A stretch of 64,000 nt of DNA from an uncultured bacterium (GTDB taxonomy: Bacteria; Cyanobacteriota; Vampirovibrionia; Gastranaerophilales; Gastranaerophilaceae), in the NCBI GenBank assembly GCA_902462155.1, contig CABQAQ010000002.1, forward strand, positions 169,056 through 233,055, written 5' to 3'. Numbering within the stretch: position 1 is the first letter of the stretch; each line of letters starts with the position of its first letter. A program made the position numbers and the translations under genes. Below are positions 9,166 to 17,566 of the stretch, one piece after another. The notes below the pieces were generated by a model. That model was not told the origin of the DNA, made no database searches, and saw nothing but the letters and a program-made list of their open reading frames with translations.

Positions 9166-9627
9166 ATGGAGAATCTTAATAATAAAAGTAATGAAAATAC
9201 AGAAAATGGTCTGGAAAAAAGTAATAGTCCGGATAATTTATTGAATAAATATAATTTTGAAAATTTACATTCTTCTATTGAGAAAAGTCATTTAAAAAAA
9301 TATGTAATTCAAATAGAATCTGAGAACACAGAGTATTTTGATAGTTTTTCACCAGAGGAACGTTCCGTACTTATTAATAAATTTTTGTTACGTCAACAAG
9401 AAGATCTTACATCTCGTGGACGAAATAAAAGACTTATCAGATATACAAAACATCTTTTAATAGTTATATTTACCATAATCATAGGATTACCTTTAACTTA
9501 TTATTTAATTAATGAGTCAGTAAAAATCACAGCACAGAATTATAGAGAGACGCAGGCAAATTTTGAAAAATTATACAAAAAAAGAGGTGTTACTAAAAAA
9601 GACCTCTCAAAACTACGCAGACTTTAG
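9166..9627 (+). CDS. Unrecognised single-pass membrane protein
   Basis: I place the start at the ATG at 9166 because AAGGTG lies five bases before it. The longer reading from 9091 would begin only 14 bases from the divergent rfaE1 start. The resulting protein has 153 residues: a polar Asn/Glu/Ser-rich N-terminal region of about 95 residues, a basic stretch (RGRNKRLIRYTKH), one membrane helix (LLIVIFTIIIGLPLTYYLI), then a short basic tail. By the positive-inside rule the N-terminal part is cytoplasmic. It opens the plus-strand run that contains rny, and its end overlaps the next gene by 65 bases. No family is recognised. Confidence 0.65.
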   Translation: MENLNNKSNENTENGLEKSNSPDNLLNKYNFENLHSSIEKSHLKKYVIQIESENTEYFDSFSPEERSVLINKFLLRQQEDLTSRGRNKRLIRYTKHLLIVIFTIIIGLPLTYYLINESVKITAQNYRETQANFEKLYKKRGVTKKDLSKLRRL

Positions 9628-10261
9628 ACAAAAAAGCATATTAAAATTAAACAATAGACAAAAACACTCATTTATCGGGATTCTATTAAGTCCCGGTTCT
9701 TCTATGGATTCTGGAATAGCTTATTTAAATAGAGATAGAGAATTATTAAAACTAGATAAATTTTACAAGCTGGAAGACTTGGAAATATCTTTAAAAAATC
9801 ACTCTGATTTAGAATCCAGTGTTATATTCATATCCATACCTGAAGACTATAGCTTAATAGATTCTAAATGGAAGCTTAATGCAAAAAAGACTGTTTTATT
9901 TAATATTAATGAACAAAAAAAAGTTAAAGAAAAATGGCTCAATCGTTATTCAAATAGAGGTACCGAACTTATACGAGAGCTAAAAGAAATGAATTGTGAT
10001 ATTTACCGTTTTGATATTAAATATCTTAAAATGGCTTTTGGTCTTAATACCATATTCACAAATAGATCTATTCATAATTGCAGGTGTCTTCAGTATATGC
10101 TAAAGGATAAATTTGGATTTACAAGCTTATCAAAAAATATGTTACCAATAGCTCAACTTGAAGCACTTTTAGGAGCCTTTGCTTCATATTTAATATTCCA
10201 AGAAAAATATAATTATAAAGTATTATTTAATTTTAATAATATACCCGTTATAAGTATTTAG
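9563..10261 (+). CDS. Possible degenerate DUF429/RNase H-fold protein
   Basis: A 232-residue protein with no ATG near its beginning. The longest reading uses TTG at 9563; a GTG at 9587 is an alternative. Both lie inside the previous gene, so translation is probably coupled. The layout resembles DUF429 RNase H-fold proteins: FIGILLSPGSSMDSGIAYL near residue 38, a middle ELIRELKEMNCDIYRFDIKY where such proteins have a conserved strand, and a final LEALLGAFASYLIF where they have DAL..A. The acidic residues expected in the first and last motifs are missing or changed, so catalysis is doubtful. This is inference from pattern; the family is not firmly recognised. Confidence 0.5.
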   Translation: MKNYTKKEVLLKKTSQNYADFRQKSILKLNNRQKHSFIGILLSPGSSMDSGIAYLNRDRELLKLDKFYKLEDLEISLKNHSDLESSVIFISIPEDYSLIDSKWKLNAKKTVLFNINEQKKVKEKWLNRYSNRGTELIRELKEMNCDIYRFDIKYLKMAFGLNTIFTNRSIHNCRCLQYMLKDKFGFTSLSKNMLPIAQLEALLGAFASYLIFQEKYNYKVLFNFNNIPVISI

Positions 10262-10427
10262 TTTGATTATAAAAAACTTCTTGTTAAATTCATATGGAAT
10301 GTGATATATTTTTATTATGATGATAAAAAATATAAATTTAAATATATGATGTAATAGAGAATTAAATAATAAAAATTAAATGAATGCTAATTTTACTATT
10401 TGAATCATCAGGTCAAGTAGCAGAAGA

Positions 10428-11969
10428 ATGAGGTATGGGACAATAAATATTATTATAACAATAATTATATTCAGCATAATTATAATAGGATTATTGATTG
10501 TAATTTTTCTAAGTACTCAACAACAAAAAAAATTACAGAAAGAAATAGATCAGAAATCTAAAGATTTTGTTGAAAAAGAAAAATTATTAAGAAAAGAAGC
10601 TATGATAATAGCAAAAGAATCATTAAATTCTGATAGAGAAAAGTTCAATGAAGAGATTCGTGAACGACGTCAAGAATTATCCAGATTGGAAAATAAATTA
10701 AGTAGAAAAGAAGATTCACTCGAAGCAAAAATTCAGTCAAATATAGATAAGGAATTGAATCTTCAAAAAAAATACGAGGAACTATTAGCTCAAGAAGATA
10801 AATTAGCAGAACTTATTCAAAACCAAATACTAGAGCTAGAAAAGTTAGCCGGTATATCAAGAGAAGAAGCAAAAAAGATATTACTTGATCAGTTAAAACA
10901 AGATTTGCAACAAGAAGCAGCAATTTTGATTAAAGAAAACGAACAAAAAATAAAAGAATCTTCTGAACAATTATCAAGAGAGATATTAACAAGCACAATG
11001 CAACGTATAGTAATTGATCAGGTAGTAGAGTCTACTGTATCAGTTGTAAGTTTACCTTCTGATGAAATGAAAGGTCGAATAATAGGAAGAGAAGGAAGAA
11101 ACATAAGAGCATTAGAAACTTTAACAGGAGTAGATTTAATTATTGATGACACTCCTGAAGCAGTAGTATTATCTTCATTTGATCCAATAAGAAGAGAAAT
11201 AGCTAAATTAGCTTTAGAAAAATTAATAGCAGACGGCCGTATCCATCCGGTAAGGATAGAAGATATGGTAGAAAAAGCAAAAGAAGAGATCGAAGCAAAA
11301 ATAAAAAAAGAAGGTGAACAAGCTACTTTAGATATGGGTATTATGAATATCCATAGAGAGCTTATAAAAATTTTAGGCAGACTTTATTATAGAACAAGTT
11401 ATGGTCAAAATGTATTAATACACTCTTTAGAAGTTGGTCATATAGCCGGTCTTTTAGCAAAAGAACTCGGAGCTGATGTTAATATTGCTAAAAGAGCAGG
11501 TTTATTACACGATATAGGAAAAGCAGTAGATCAAACACAAGAAGGTACTCATATAGAACTTGGTGTTGAACTCGCTAGAAAATATGGTGAAAAAGAAGCT
11601 GTAATACACGCAATAGAAGCACATCACGATGATATTACAGCTAATACGATAGAAGCTGTACTTGTAAAATTAGCTGATACTATCTCGGCCGGTAGACCAG
11701 GGTCAAGACGTGATACTTTAGAAATTTATATCAAAAGATTACATAAACTGGAAGAAATTGCATCTAGTTATGATGGAATCAAACAATCCTTTGCCGTTCA
11801 AGCCGGTAGAGAAGTACGTGTAATAGTACAACCGGATAAATTTGATGATATTGCAAGCTCTAAATTAGCTAGAGATATTGCTAAACGTATTGAAAATGAA
11901 CTTGATTATCCGGGTCAGATAAAAGTTACTGTAGTAAGAGAAATAAGAACAACAGAAATTGCTAAGTAA
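10428..11969 (+). CDS. rny: Ribonuclease Y
   Basis: A 513-residue membrane-anchored endoribonuclease that starts bulk mRNA decay. An N-terminal membrane helix (about 6-28) is followed by a long Lys/Glu coiled coil to about residue 190, a KH domain with GRIIGREGRN (215-224), and an HD domain with HSLEVGH (about 332) and HDIGK (about 361). The C-terminal domain ends with typical GQIKVTVVRE. Length and order match the family. It is followed 4 bases later by a ymdB-like gene, the same pairing as in Bacillus. The ATG has only a weak AGAAGA site in front. Confidence 0.96.
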   Translation: MRYGTINIIITIIIFSIIIIGLLIVIFLSTQQQKKLQKEIDQKSKDFVEKEKLLRKEAMIIAKESLNSDREKFNEEIRERRQELSRLENKLSRKEDSLEAKIQSNIDKELNLQKKYEELLAQEDKLAELIQNQILELEKLAGISREEAKKILLDQLKQDLQQEAAILIKENEQKIKESSEQLSREILTSTMQRIVIDQVVESTVSVVSLPSDEMKGRIIGREGRNIRALETLTGVDLIIDDTPEAVVLSSFDPIRREIAKLALEKLIADGRIHPVRIEDMVEKAKEEIEAKIKKEGEQATLDMGIMNIHRELIKILGRLYYRTSYGQNVLIHSLEVGHIAGLLAKELGADVNIAKRAGLLHDIGKAVDQTQEGTHIELGVELARKYGEKEAVIHAIEAHHDDITANTIEAVLVKLADTISAGRPGSRRDTLEIYIKRLHKLEEIASSYDGIKQSFAVQAGREVRVIVQPDKFDDIASSKLARDIAKRIENELDYPGQIKVTVVREIRTTEIAK

Positions 11970-11973
11970 ATAA

Positions 11974-12879
11974 ATGAACTATGATAATAATAAGAATATC
12001 AAAAATATATTATTCCTAGGTGATATTACAGGTCGACTTGGTCGACAAGTTTGTAGAGATTTTATTTTATTTCTAAAAAATAATAAAGGTAAATCTGTTT
12101 GTGAGTTATTAGAAGAAATTTCTAAAGATAGTAGTGCTATAAAGTTAAATACAAACCTTGATATTATACCAGATATTGATTTTATAATAGCTAATGGTGA
12201 AAATGCCTCAGGTGGTTTTGGTCTTACACAGAAAAACTATAATGATCTTATATCTTTTGGTATTAATGCCCTTACTTCGGGGAATCATATATGGGATAAA
12301 AAAGATATTTTTTCTTATATTGATGATGCTGATAGACTTATTCGTCCTATAAATTATCCTGATACTTTACCTGGTATGGGGTATAGAATTTTTGATGTGG
12401 CTAATTTTAAATTAGCTATAATATCACTTTTAGGCAGAACTTTTATGCCAGTAATTAATTCACCTTTTGAAGTTTTACCTGATATTATTAATAAAATAAA
12501 AGAGATTACACCAAATATTTTTATTGATATTCACGCAGAAGCTACTGCTGAAAAAATCTGTATGGGACATTGGTTAAGTAATCTTGATATATCCTGCATT
12601 GTTGGAACACATACTCATGTTCAAACATCTGATGAAAAAATTATTAATGGTAAGAGTGCTTATATTACTGATGTAGGGTTCTGTGGGGCTTATGATAGTG
12701 TTATTGGAATGTCTTATGAAACTTCTTTACAAAAGCTATCACTTGGTCTTAACTTAAAACACGAAGTTATAAAATCTGGAATTGGGGAAGCAAATGCTAT
12801 TATTGTTTCTATTGATATGTCATCCGGAGTAGCTACTTCTATTTCAAGAATTAATTATTATAAAAATTATAATTTATGA
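11974..12879 (+). CDS. ymdB: YmdB-like metallophosphoesterase (2',3'-cyclic nucleotide type)
   Basis: A 301-residue calcineurin-type phosphoesterase of the TIGR00282/YmdB family. Metal-binding motifs appear in order: FLGDITGRLGR (Asp17), ANGENASGGFG (about 72-82), SGNHIWDKKD (about 102), and VGTHTHVQTSDE (about 210). TDVGFCGAYDSVIGM is the family-specific C-terminal motif. Bacillus YmdB hydrolyses cyclic nucleotides and influences biofilm and motility decisions, and sits next to rny as here. It carries an insertion of about 27 residues (KSVCELLEEISKDSSAIKLN region) between the first two motifs. The four-base gap after rny implies one transcript. Confidence 0.93.
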   Translation: MNYDNNKNIKNILFLGDITGRLGRQVCRDFILFLKNNKGKSVCELLEEISKDSSAIKLNTNLDIIPDIDFIIANGENASGGFGLTQKNYNDLISFGINALTSGNHIWDKKDIFSYIDDADRLIRPINYPDTLPGMGYRIFDVANFKLAIISLLGRTFMPVINSPFEVLPDIINKIKEITPNIFIDIHAEATAEKICMGHWLSNLDISCIVGTHTHVQTSDEKIINGKSAYITDVGFCGAYDSVIGMSYETSLQKLSLGLNLKHEVIKSGIGEANAIIVSIDMSSGVATSISRINYYKNYNL

Positions 12880-12911
12880 GGTAAAAATAATGATTAGAGG
12901 AAGGTAAAAAA

Positions 12912-13778
12912 GTGAAAATAGATTTACATATCCATACAACTTTTTCAGATGGATTATTTAGTCCCGAAAAAGTTGTTGATACTGCTATTGCTTTAAACAT
13001 TGATGTTATTTCAATAACAGATCATGATAATATCTTATCTTTTGATATTGCTAATAGGCATTTAAAAAAATTAAAAGAGGAAAATAGTGATATAAATCTT
13101 CAGTTAATTCAAGGCGTAGAAATTAATACTATATATAAAGATTATGAAGTTCATATTCTTGGGTATTTTATGGATACAGCTAATAGTGAGTTTAAACAAC
13201 TAATAAAGACTCAGCAGAATGCAAGAATAAAACAGACTAAAGAAATTATCCAATTATTGGCTTCAAAAGAGGGGATTTATATAAAATTTGAAGATATAAA
13301 AAAACTTGTAGCACCAGGAGGTAGTATAGGCAGACCACATATAGCTAAAGCTATTACTAATGCTGGAGGTACTCTTAGTATTATTGAAGCTTATAACAAA
13401 TTTATACATAATAATTCTCCTGTCTATACTCAAAGGAAAACTGTTTCTCCTTTTGAAGCTGTTGAAATTATTTATGAGGCTGGTGGAATACCTGTTTTTG
13501 CTCATCCGTTTGATGTTGATATTGCAGAAACTCTTACTCAAGAACTTATGAAAGTTGGGTTAAGAGGTATAGAAGCTTATCACCGTAAACATTCTCCGGC
13601 TATGGTAGAGTATTTCTCATCTATTGCTGAAAAATCAGGCTTAATTGTAACCGGTGGATCAGATTTCCATGCTCCAAATATTAATAATGGACAAATTATT
13701 ATGGGAAGAAATTTTGTTCCTGATTGGATATTTAGCGAATTACTTAATGAAAAAAAACGATTGGATTTAGCTACATGA
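12912..13778 (+). CDS. PHP-domain phosphoesterase (RNase AM/TrpH-like)
   Basis: A 288-residue PHP-family metal-dependent phosphoesterase. The motifs are all present: DLHIHTTFSDG (4-14), ITDHDN (36-41), EINTIY (about 72), GRPHIAKAI (about 139-147), FAHPFDV (about 197-203) and GSDFHA (about 254-259). Length fits the YciV/TrpH group, which removes 3'-phosphate from nucleoside 3',5'-bisphosphates and trims 5' ends of rRNAs. The start is a GTG preceded by GAGGAAGG about six bases upstream, a strong ribosome site. It overlaps the next gene by four bases (ATGA). Its place after rny and ymdB puts three nucleotide/RNA hydrolases in a row. Confidence 0.9.
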   Translation: MKIDLHIHTTFSDGLFSPEKVVDTAIALNIDVISITDHDNILSFDIANRHLKKLKEENSDINLQLIQGVEINTIYKDYEVHILGYFMDTANSEFKQLIKTQQNARIKQTKEIIQLLASKEGIYIKFEDIKKLVAPGGSIGRPHIAKAITNAGGTLSIIEAYNKFIHNNSPVYTQRKTVSPFEAVEIIYEAGGIPVFAHPFDVDIAETLTQELMKVGLRGIEAYHRKHSPAMVEYFSSIAEKSGLIVTGGSDFHAPNINNGQIIMGRNFVPDWIFSELLNEKKRLDLAT

Positions 13779-14383
13779 TCTGTAATCTTAAAAAAAAAGC
13801 TTTTACTGTCATTGAAATCGTTATTGTAATTTTTATTATAGCTATTATTGTATCAATGTCTATACCGTTTTCTTTAACAAATATAAAACAAGCTAAATTA
13901 ATTAGTCTTTGGCAACGTACTTTAGATGAAGCTAATTATGCTTATGATGTTTTTAATTTACAAGAAAATTCATCTTTTGATCAATTACATAAGTTTTTTG
14001 AAGCTAATTATATTAGTAGTAAATCAAAACCTAATCTAAAAAATTATAAAATAAAATTTCTTGATAATTCTAATATAAGTAAAAACTCAAAATACTTTAT
14101 TAAAGATTTTTATTTGCTTGAAAATGGTACAATCTTAGGTTATAAAATAGATAATCCATATTGTAAAGGTGAGCAAATCTGTGGAATTATGATTTTTGAC
14201 CTTAATGGAGAAGATCAACCAAATAAATTTGGAAAAGATGTTTTTGGTGTTGAAATATATAGGAAAACTTTATTACCTTTTGGGCATAATCTTTCTCAAG
14301 CGGCTTTAAAGCTAGATTGTTCCAGACAATCTAGTGGGGTTTATTGTTCCGAATATTTTTTATATGCTGGAAAACTAGATTAG
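13775..14383 (+). CDS. Type IV pilin-like protein (prepilin-type N-terminus)
   Basis: A 202-residue protein with a class III signal. A short basic leader (ICNLKKKA) is followed by FTVIE (10-14) with the conserved Glu at position +5, then a hydrophobic helix to about residue 33. Prepilin peptidase would cleave after Ala9; Ala instead of the usual Gly is tolerated in some pilins. The remaining part contains two Cys pairs (CKGEQIC around 130; CSRQSSGVYC near the end) that could form disulfides. It is probably a minor pilin or pseudopilin of a type II/IV system. No assembly ATPase, platform or peptidase gene is in the window, so the machine itself is elsewhere. Confidence 0.82.
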   Translation: MICNLKKKAFTVIEIVIVIFIIAIIVSMSIPFSLTNIKQAKLISLWQRTLDEANYAYDVFNLQENSSFDQLHKFFEANYISSKSKPNLKNYKIKFLDNSNISKNSKYFIKDFYLLENGTILGYKIDNPYCKGEQICGIMIFDLNGEDQPNKFGKDVFGVEIYRKTLLPFGHNLSQAALKLDCSRQSSGVYCSEYFLYAGKLD

Positions 14384-14412
14384 TTTTATTTTTTTAAAGG
14401 CTTACTTAAACT

Positions 14413-15387
14413 ATGTTGGAATTAGATTTTTTAAATATCATTAACTCAACTTTATCTAACAATTTGCTACTTGGACATGATTGTGCTTATTTATCCGATT
14501 TAAATATTGCTATCACTCAAGATAACCTTATTGAAGATGTTCATTTTTCACTTTCAACTACTAGTGCTTACCAACTTGGAAAAAAATCCATTTCGGTTAA
14601 TCTTTCTGACTTAGCTGCATTTGGAAGTTCTCCTAAATATATAAGTATAGGTTTAGCTATTCCTTCTTACATTAATAAAAGTTTTATTTCCAAGTTCTAT
14701 CAAGGAATTAATCACCAATGTTCTGAATATAATTTACAAGTCACAGGTGGGGATATCACTTCTTCTAAAGATAAATTATTTATTTCTATTTGTGCTATTG
14801 GGGTGCCTATTAATAAAAACTTTTTACCTTTGCGTAATAATTCTAAGGTTGGTGATATTATTTTAACTACAGGGTATCATGGGTCAAGTGCTTTAGGATT
14901 TGCTATCTTAAATAATCAATTGTCAAATAATTATTTTTCAGATGAAGAAAAGCAAGAATTTATTTTATCTCATTTAGAACCGGAACCACAAATCCAAAAA
15001 TCCAACATTCTTATGTGTAATATATCTCAACCTATTTCTATGATGGATTCTTCTGACGGACTAGCTGATGCTCTATTTAAATTAGCTACAAATAGTAATA
15101 CTTCTTTTATTGTTGATCTTAATAAAGTTCCAATATCAGATAAACTTAAAAAACTTAATAATTATATGGATTTTCTTCTTTTTGGAGGTGAAGATTACCA
15201 ATTAGTTTTTACTGTTTCTAAAGAGGATTTTCATAAATTAGATAAACATCTTTTCTTTGAGATAGGTTATGTATCTGATAAAGTTGCAAACTCGCCTGTA
15301 ATTTTAAAAGATAATGACAAAAATTTTATAATTAATGATAAAATTTTTAATGAAAGAACATTCAATCACTTTAAGGATTCTATATGA
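14413..15387 (+). CDS. thiL: Thiamine-monophosphate kinase
   Basis: A 324-residue AIR-synthase/PurM-fold ATP-dependent kinase that converts thiamine phosphate to thiamine diphosphate. Motifs in order: GHDCAYL (about 17), DNLIEDVHF (about 38), SVNLSDLAAFGSSPKY (Mg/ATP site, about 59-74), GGDITSSKDK (about 115), LTTGYHGSSALGFAIL (about 153) and DSSDGLADALFKLA, then FGGEDYQLVF. The length is normal. It ends in a four-base overlap (ATGA) with ispD, so the two are translationally coupled. No other thiamine gene or TPP riboswitch is seen nearby. Confidence 0.95.
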   Translation: MLELDFLNIINSTLSNNLLLGHDCAYLSDLNIAITQDNLIEDVHFSLSTTSAYQLGKKSISVNLSDLAAFGSSPKYISIGLAIPSYINKSFISKFYQGINHQCSEYNLQVTGGDITSSKDKLFISICAIGVPINKNFLPLRNNSKVGDIILTTGYHGSSALGFAILNNQLSNNYFSDEEKQEFILSHLEPEPQIQKSNILMCNISQPISMMDSSDGLADALFKLATNSNTSFIVDLNKVPISDKLKKLNNYMDFLLFGGEDYQLVFTVSKEDFHKLDKHLFFEIGYVSDKVANSPVILKDNDKNFIINDKIFNERTFNHFKDSI

Positions 15388-16049
15388 AAATTACAACTAT
15401 TATTCCAGCCGGTGGCTTATCCACTCGCTTTGGACAAGATAAATTATTAGTTAAAATTAATAATAAAGAGATTATTAAATATACTGTAGATAAATTTCTT
15501 AATTTCGAGAATATTCAGGAAATTATTATATTAGCTCCTGATCATTTAATTGATCAAATGTCTTCTATTTTCAATGATATTTCTAAGGTCAAAGTTATTT
15601 TAGGGGGAAGCTCAAGACAAGAATCTGTTTTTAATGGGCTTAAAGCAGCTAATAATCCTGATTTTGTAATTATTCACGATGGTGCAAGGCCTTTTATTTC
15701 CAATGATGTTATTCTTAAAACTCTCAATTTAGCTCTTGAAACTAAGGCTGCTATTGTCGGTGTTAAAGCTACTGATACCATTAAACTTGTTAATACTGAC
15801 AATAATCTTATCATTAAAACTATTGATCGAAGTAAACTTTATAATATACAAACACCTCAAATATTCCAATTTAACACTATTTTTCAAGCTCACTTAAAAC
15901 TTCAACATTTATCTTTTACTGATGATTCTTCTATGCTTGAATATCTTAACATTCCTGTATTTATCATTGATGGCAATTATGATAATATCAAAATTACTAC
16001 AAAAAAGGATCTAGCTATTGCTAGATCCCTTCTTGATCCTAATTTCTGA
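15384..16049 (+). CDS. ispD: 2-C-methyl-D-erythritol 4-phosphate cytidylyltransferase
   Basis: A 221-residue enzyme of the MEP isoprenoid pathway that makes CDP-ME from MEP and CTP. It shows the nucleotidyltransferase loop IIPAGGLSTRFGQDKLL (6-22), IIHDGARPFIS (about 92-102), ATDTIKLV and NIQTPQIFQF, then TDDSSMLE, all family motifs. The usual PKQ in the first loop is replaced by QDK, with the key Arg and Lys kept. ispF, often adjacent, is absent. The last codons form one arm of a terminator hairpin that serves the convergent gene (16002-16029). It ends two bases before that convergent gene's stop. Confidence 0.93.
   Translation: MKITTIIPAGGLSTRFGQDKLLVKINNKEIIKYTVDKFLNFENIQEIIILAPDHLIDQMSSIFNDISKVKVILGGSSRQESVFNGLKAANNPDFVIIHDGARPFISNDVILKTLNLALETKAAIVGVKATDTIKLVNTDNNLIIKTIDRSKLYNIQTPQIFQFNTIFQAHLKLQHLSFTDDSSMLEYLNIPVFIIDGNYDNIKITTKKDLAIARSLLDPNF
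16002..16029 (-). terminator. Intrinsic terminator for the 16.0-19.9 kb unit, embedded in ispD
   Basis: Read on the minus strand, GGATCTAGC, AATA, GCTAGATCC and then six T form a perfect 9-bp stem with a 4-base loop and U-tract. It lies 23 bases beyond the stop of the minus-strand gene at 16052, but entirely within the coding sequence of ispD on the plus strand. Confidence 0.8.
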
Positions 16050-16051
16050 TT

Positions 16052-17542
16052 TTATTGATTTAATTTAAATTTTTCTTCTAATTTTTCTTTTAATATTCTT
16101 GAGTTTCTAGCAAATATATTATGACTTTCCATATTTGGAATTAATATTTCATTAATAAATTTTTGAGCCTGACCTTTAGTTTTTATACTTTTTGCTGTGT
16201 CTAACAGCCCCCTCGTAATAGTGTAAACCCTTTCCGTATCTGTTTGCTCACTTAATGGAATTTCTCTTGCTTTAATAGCTTGTTTTCTTTCTTCTGCTTT
16301 CAATTTTTTTTCTTGTTGTTTTTTAACTCTTTCTTGTTTTCTTTCTTCTGCTTTCAATTCTCTTTCTTGTTGTTTTTTAACTCTTGCTTGTTTTCTTTCT
16401 TCTGCTTTCAATTCTTTTTCTTGTTGTTTTTTAACTCTTGCTTGTTTCCTTTCTGCAGCTCTTGCCTCTGCTTTTGAGATTACATTGGCATCAATTTGAG
16501 TATTTGTTTGAGCTTTTCTTGTTGGTCTTGCTTGGTTAGTAGTTGTTAGTCTGTCCATCACGTTACCCATTTTAGCCTTTTGCTTATCTATTGCCGCTTC
16601 TAAAGACTCCGATTTAACTTGATTTTTTGCTGCTTGTCGAGTTGGAGAATAATCAAAAATTTCATCTGCATCCTTTTTACCACCAAAAGCTTTTAATTTA
16701 TGTAATTCGTATTTCCCTGTGCGATCATCCTGCTTAAATATTACATCCACCTTGCTTCCATCATCCAATGTTATTCTCGCTGGGTATCCATCTATAGAAT
16801 ATTTTGATCTAAAATAACCACCATCTTGATGTATTGGTGCCATATCCATATTAACATCAATACTAGATACACTATGTCCATTCAATTTTTTAACTCCATT
16901 GAGATTAGCATTGCCATTGTCTATAGCACCTTTTAAAAGCTCTGAGGCTTCATTTTCGATTACAGCAATATCCTTTTCTGCTTGTGAATAAGCTTTACCT
17001 ATATTTGGATCCGTTTCAGGACTATCTAATTTCTGGGTCATTTGATCTAGTTCTACATCTTCACCTATACTTGGAGCCGTTTTAGGGCTATCTAATTCCT
17101 GGAGCATTTGATCTAGTTCTACATCTCCACCTATACTTGAATCCGTTTTAGGACTATCTAATTCCTGGAGCATTTGAGCTAGTTCTGCATCTCCACCTAT
17201 ACTTGGATTCTTTTCAGGATTATCTATATATAAATCCTGGAACAGTTGAGCTATTACATCTCCACTAGCATCATAGTTTTGGGTAAACGTTTCTTGTGCC
17301 TCAATAGATGGATTTTTTTGATCTTCTAACCCTAAAAGATCAAAAGATTCAATATTATTAGAAATACTTTCATTAAACATAGAATTATCAAAAATTTGAT
17401 TTTTCATCTCTTCAAAACCTTGATCTATAAGTTTGCCAAGTTCAACATCTGATTTTGAATTTTGTACCTCTCTTGCCATTCGTGTAGTCTTAGGTTGTAT
17501 TGTCTTTATACTACTTCTTAAATTTACATTCATTTCTGACAT
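16052..17542 (-). CDS. Unrecognised repeat-rich protein with the shared island domain
   Basis: A 496-residue protein of no family I recognise, with no signal peptide or membrane helix. Layout: a polar N-terminus; three tandem 22-residue acidic repeats (about 115-180, core ELDQMLQELDSP); a globular segment at about 205-283 containing GYPARITLDDGSKVDVIF, which is the domain shared with its two island relatives; three tandem 18-residue Lys/Glu/Gln repeats (about 366-420, core RVKKQQEKELKAEE) predicted as a helical rod; and a C-terminal helical segment. It is last in a three-gene unit (24 bases from the preceding gene) and is terminated inside ispD. Function unknown; a scaffold or binding protein is only a guess. 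Confidence 0.75.
   Translation of the reverse strand: MSEMNVNLRSSIKTIQPKTTRMAREVQNSKSDVELGKLIDQGFEEMKNQIFDNSMFNESISNNIESFDLLGLEDQKNPSIEAQETFTQNYDASGDVIAQLFQDLYIDNPEKNPSIGGDAELAQMLQELDSPKTDSSIGGDVELDQMLQELDSPKTAPSIGEDVELDQMTQKLDSPETDPNIGKAYSQAEKDIAVIENEASELLKGAIDNGNANLNGVKKLNGHSVSSIDVNMDMAPIHQDGGYFRSKYSIDGYPARITLDDGSKVDVIFKQDDRTGKYELHKLKAFGGKKDADEIFDYSPTRQAAKNQVKSESLEAAIDKQKAKMGNVMDRLTTTNQARPTRKAQTNTQIDANVISKAEARAAERKQARVKKQQEKELKAEERKQARVKKQQERELKAEERKQERVKKQQEKKLKAEERKQAIKAREIPLSEQTDTERVYTITRGLLDTAKSIKTKGQAQKFINEILIPNMESHNIFARNSRILKEKLEEKFKLNQ
16270..16452 (-). repeat. Tandem 54-bp coding repeat (18 residues)
   Basis: Three consecutive near-identical 54-bp units plus partial flanks encode the Lys/Glu/Gln-rich rod of the protein at 16052-17542. 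The period is visible in the recurring TTGTTGTTTTTTAACTCT string on the plus strand. Confidence 0.8.
17001..17205 (-). repeat. Tandem 66-bp coding repeat (22 residues)
   Basis: CACCTATACTTG recurs at exact 66-base steps (the CTATAC core starts at 17065, 17131 and 17197), and the sequence between is nearly the same. It encodes three acidic 22-residue units with an ELDQMLQELDSP core in the protein at 16052-17542. Confidence 0.85.
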
Positions 17543-17566
17543 CTTATACCCTCTTTTTATTTTTAT

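Noticed and set aside
12889..12906. Five-codon frame ATG ATT AGA GGA AGG TAA just before the PHP gene
   Set aside because: It is mostly the ribosome site of the GTG start read as codons; nothing supports a leader peptide.
16280..16477. Phe/Cys/Leu-rich plus-strand frame opposite the Lys/Glu repeats
   Set aside because: It is the complement of a repeated Lys/Glu-coding sequence and has no start or ribosome site of its own.
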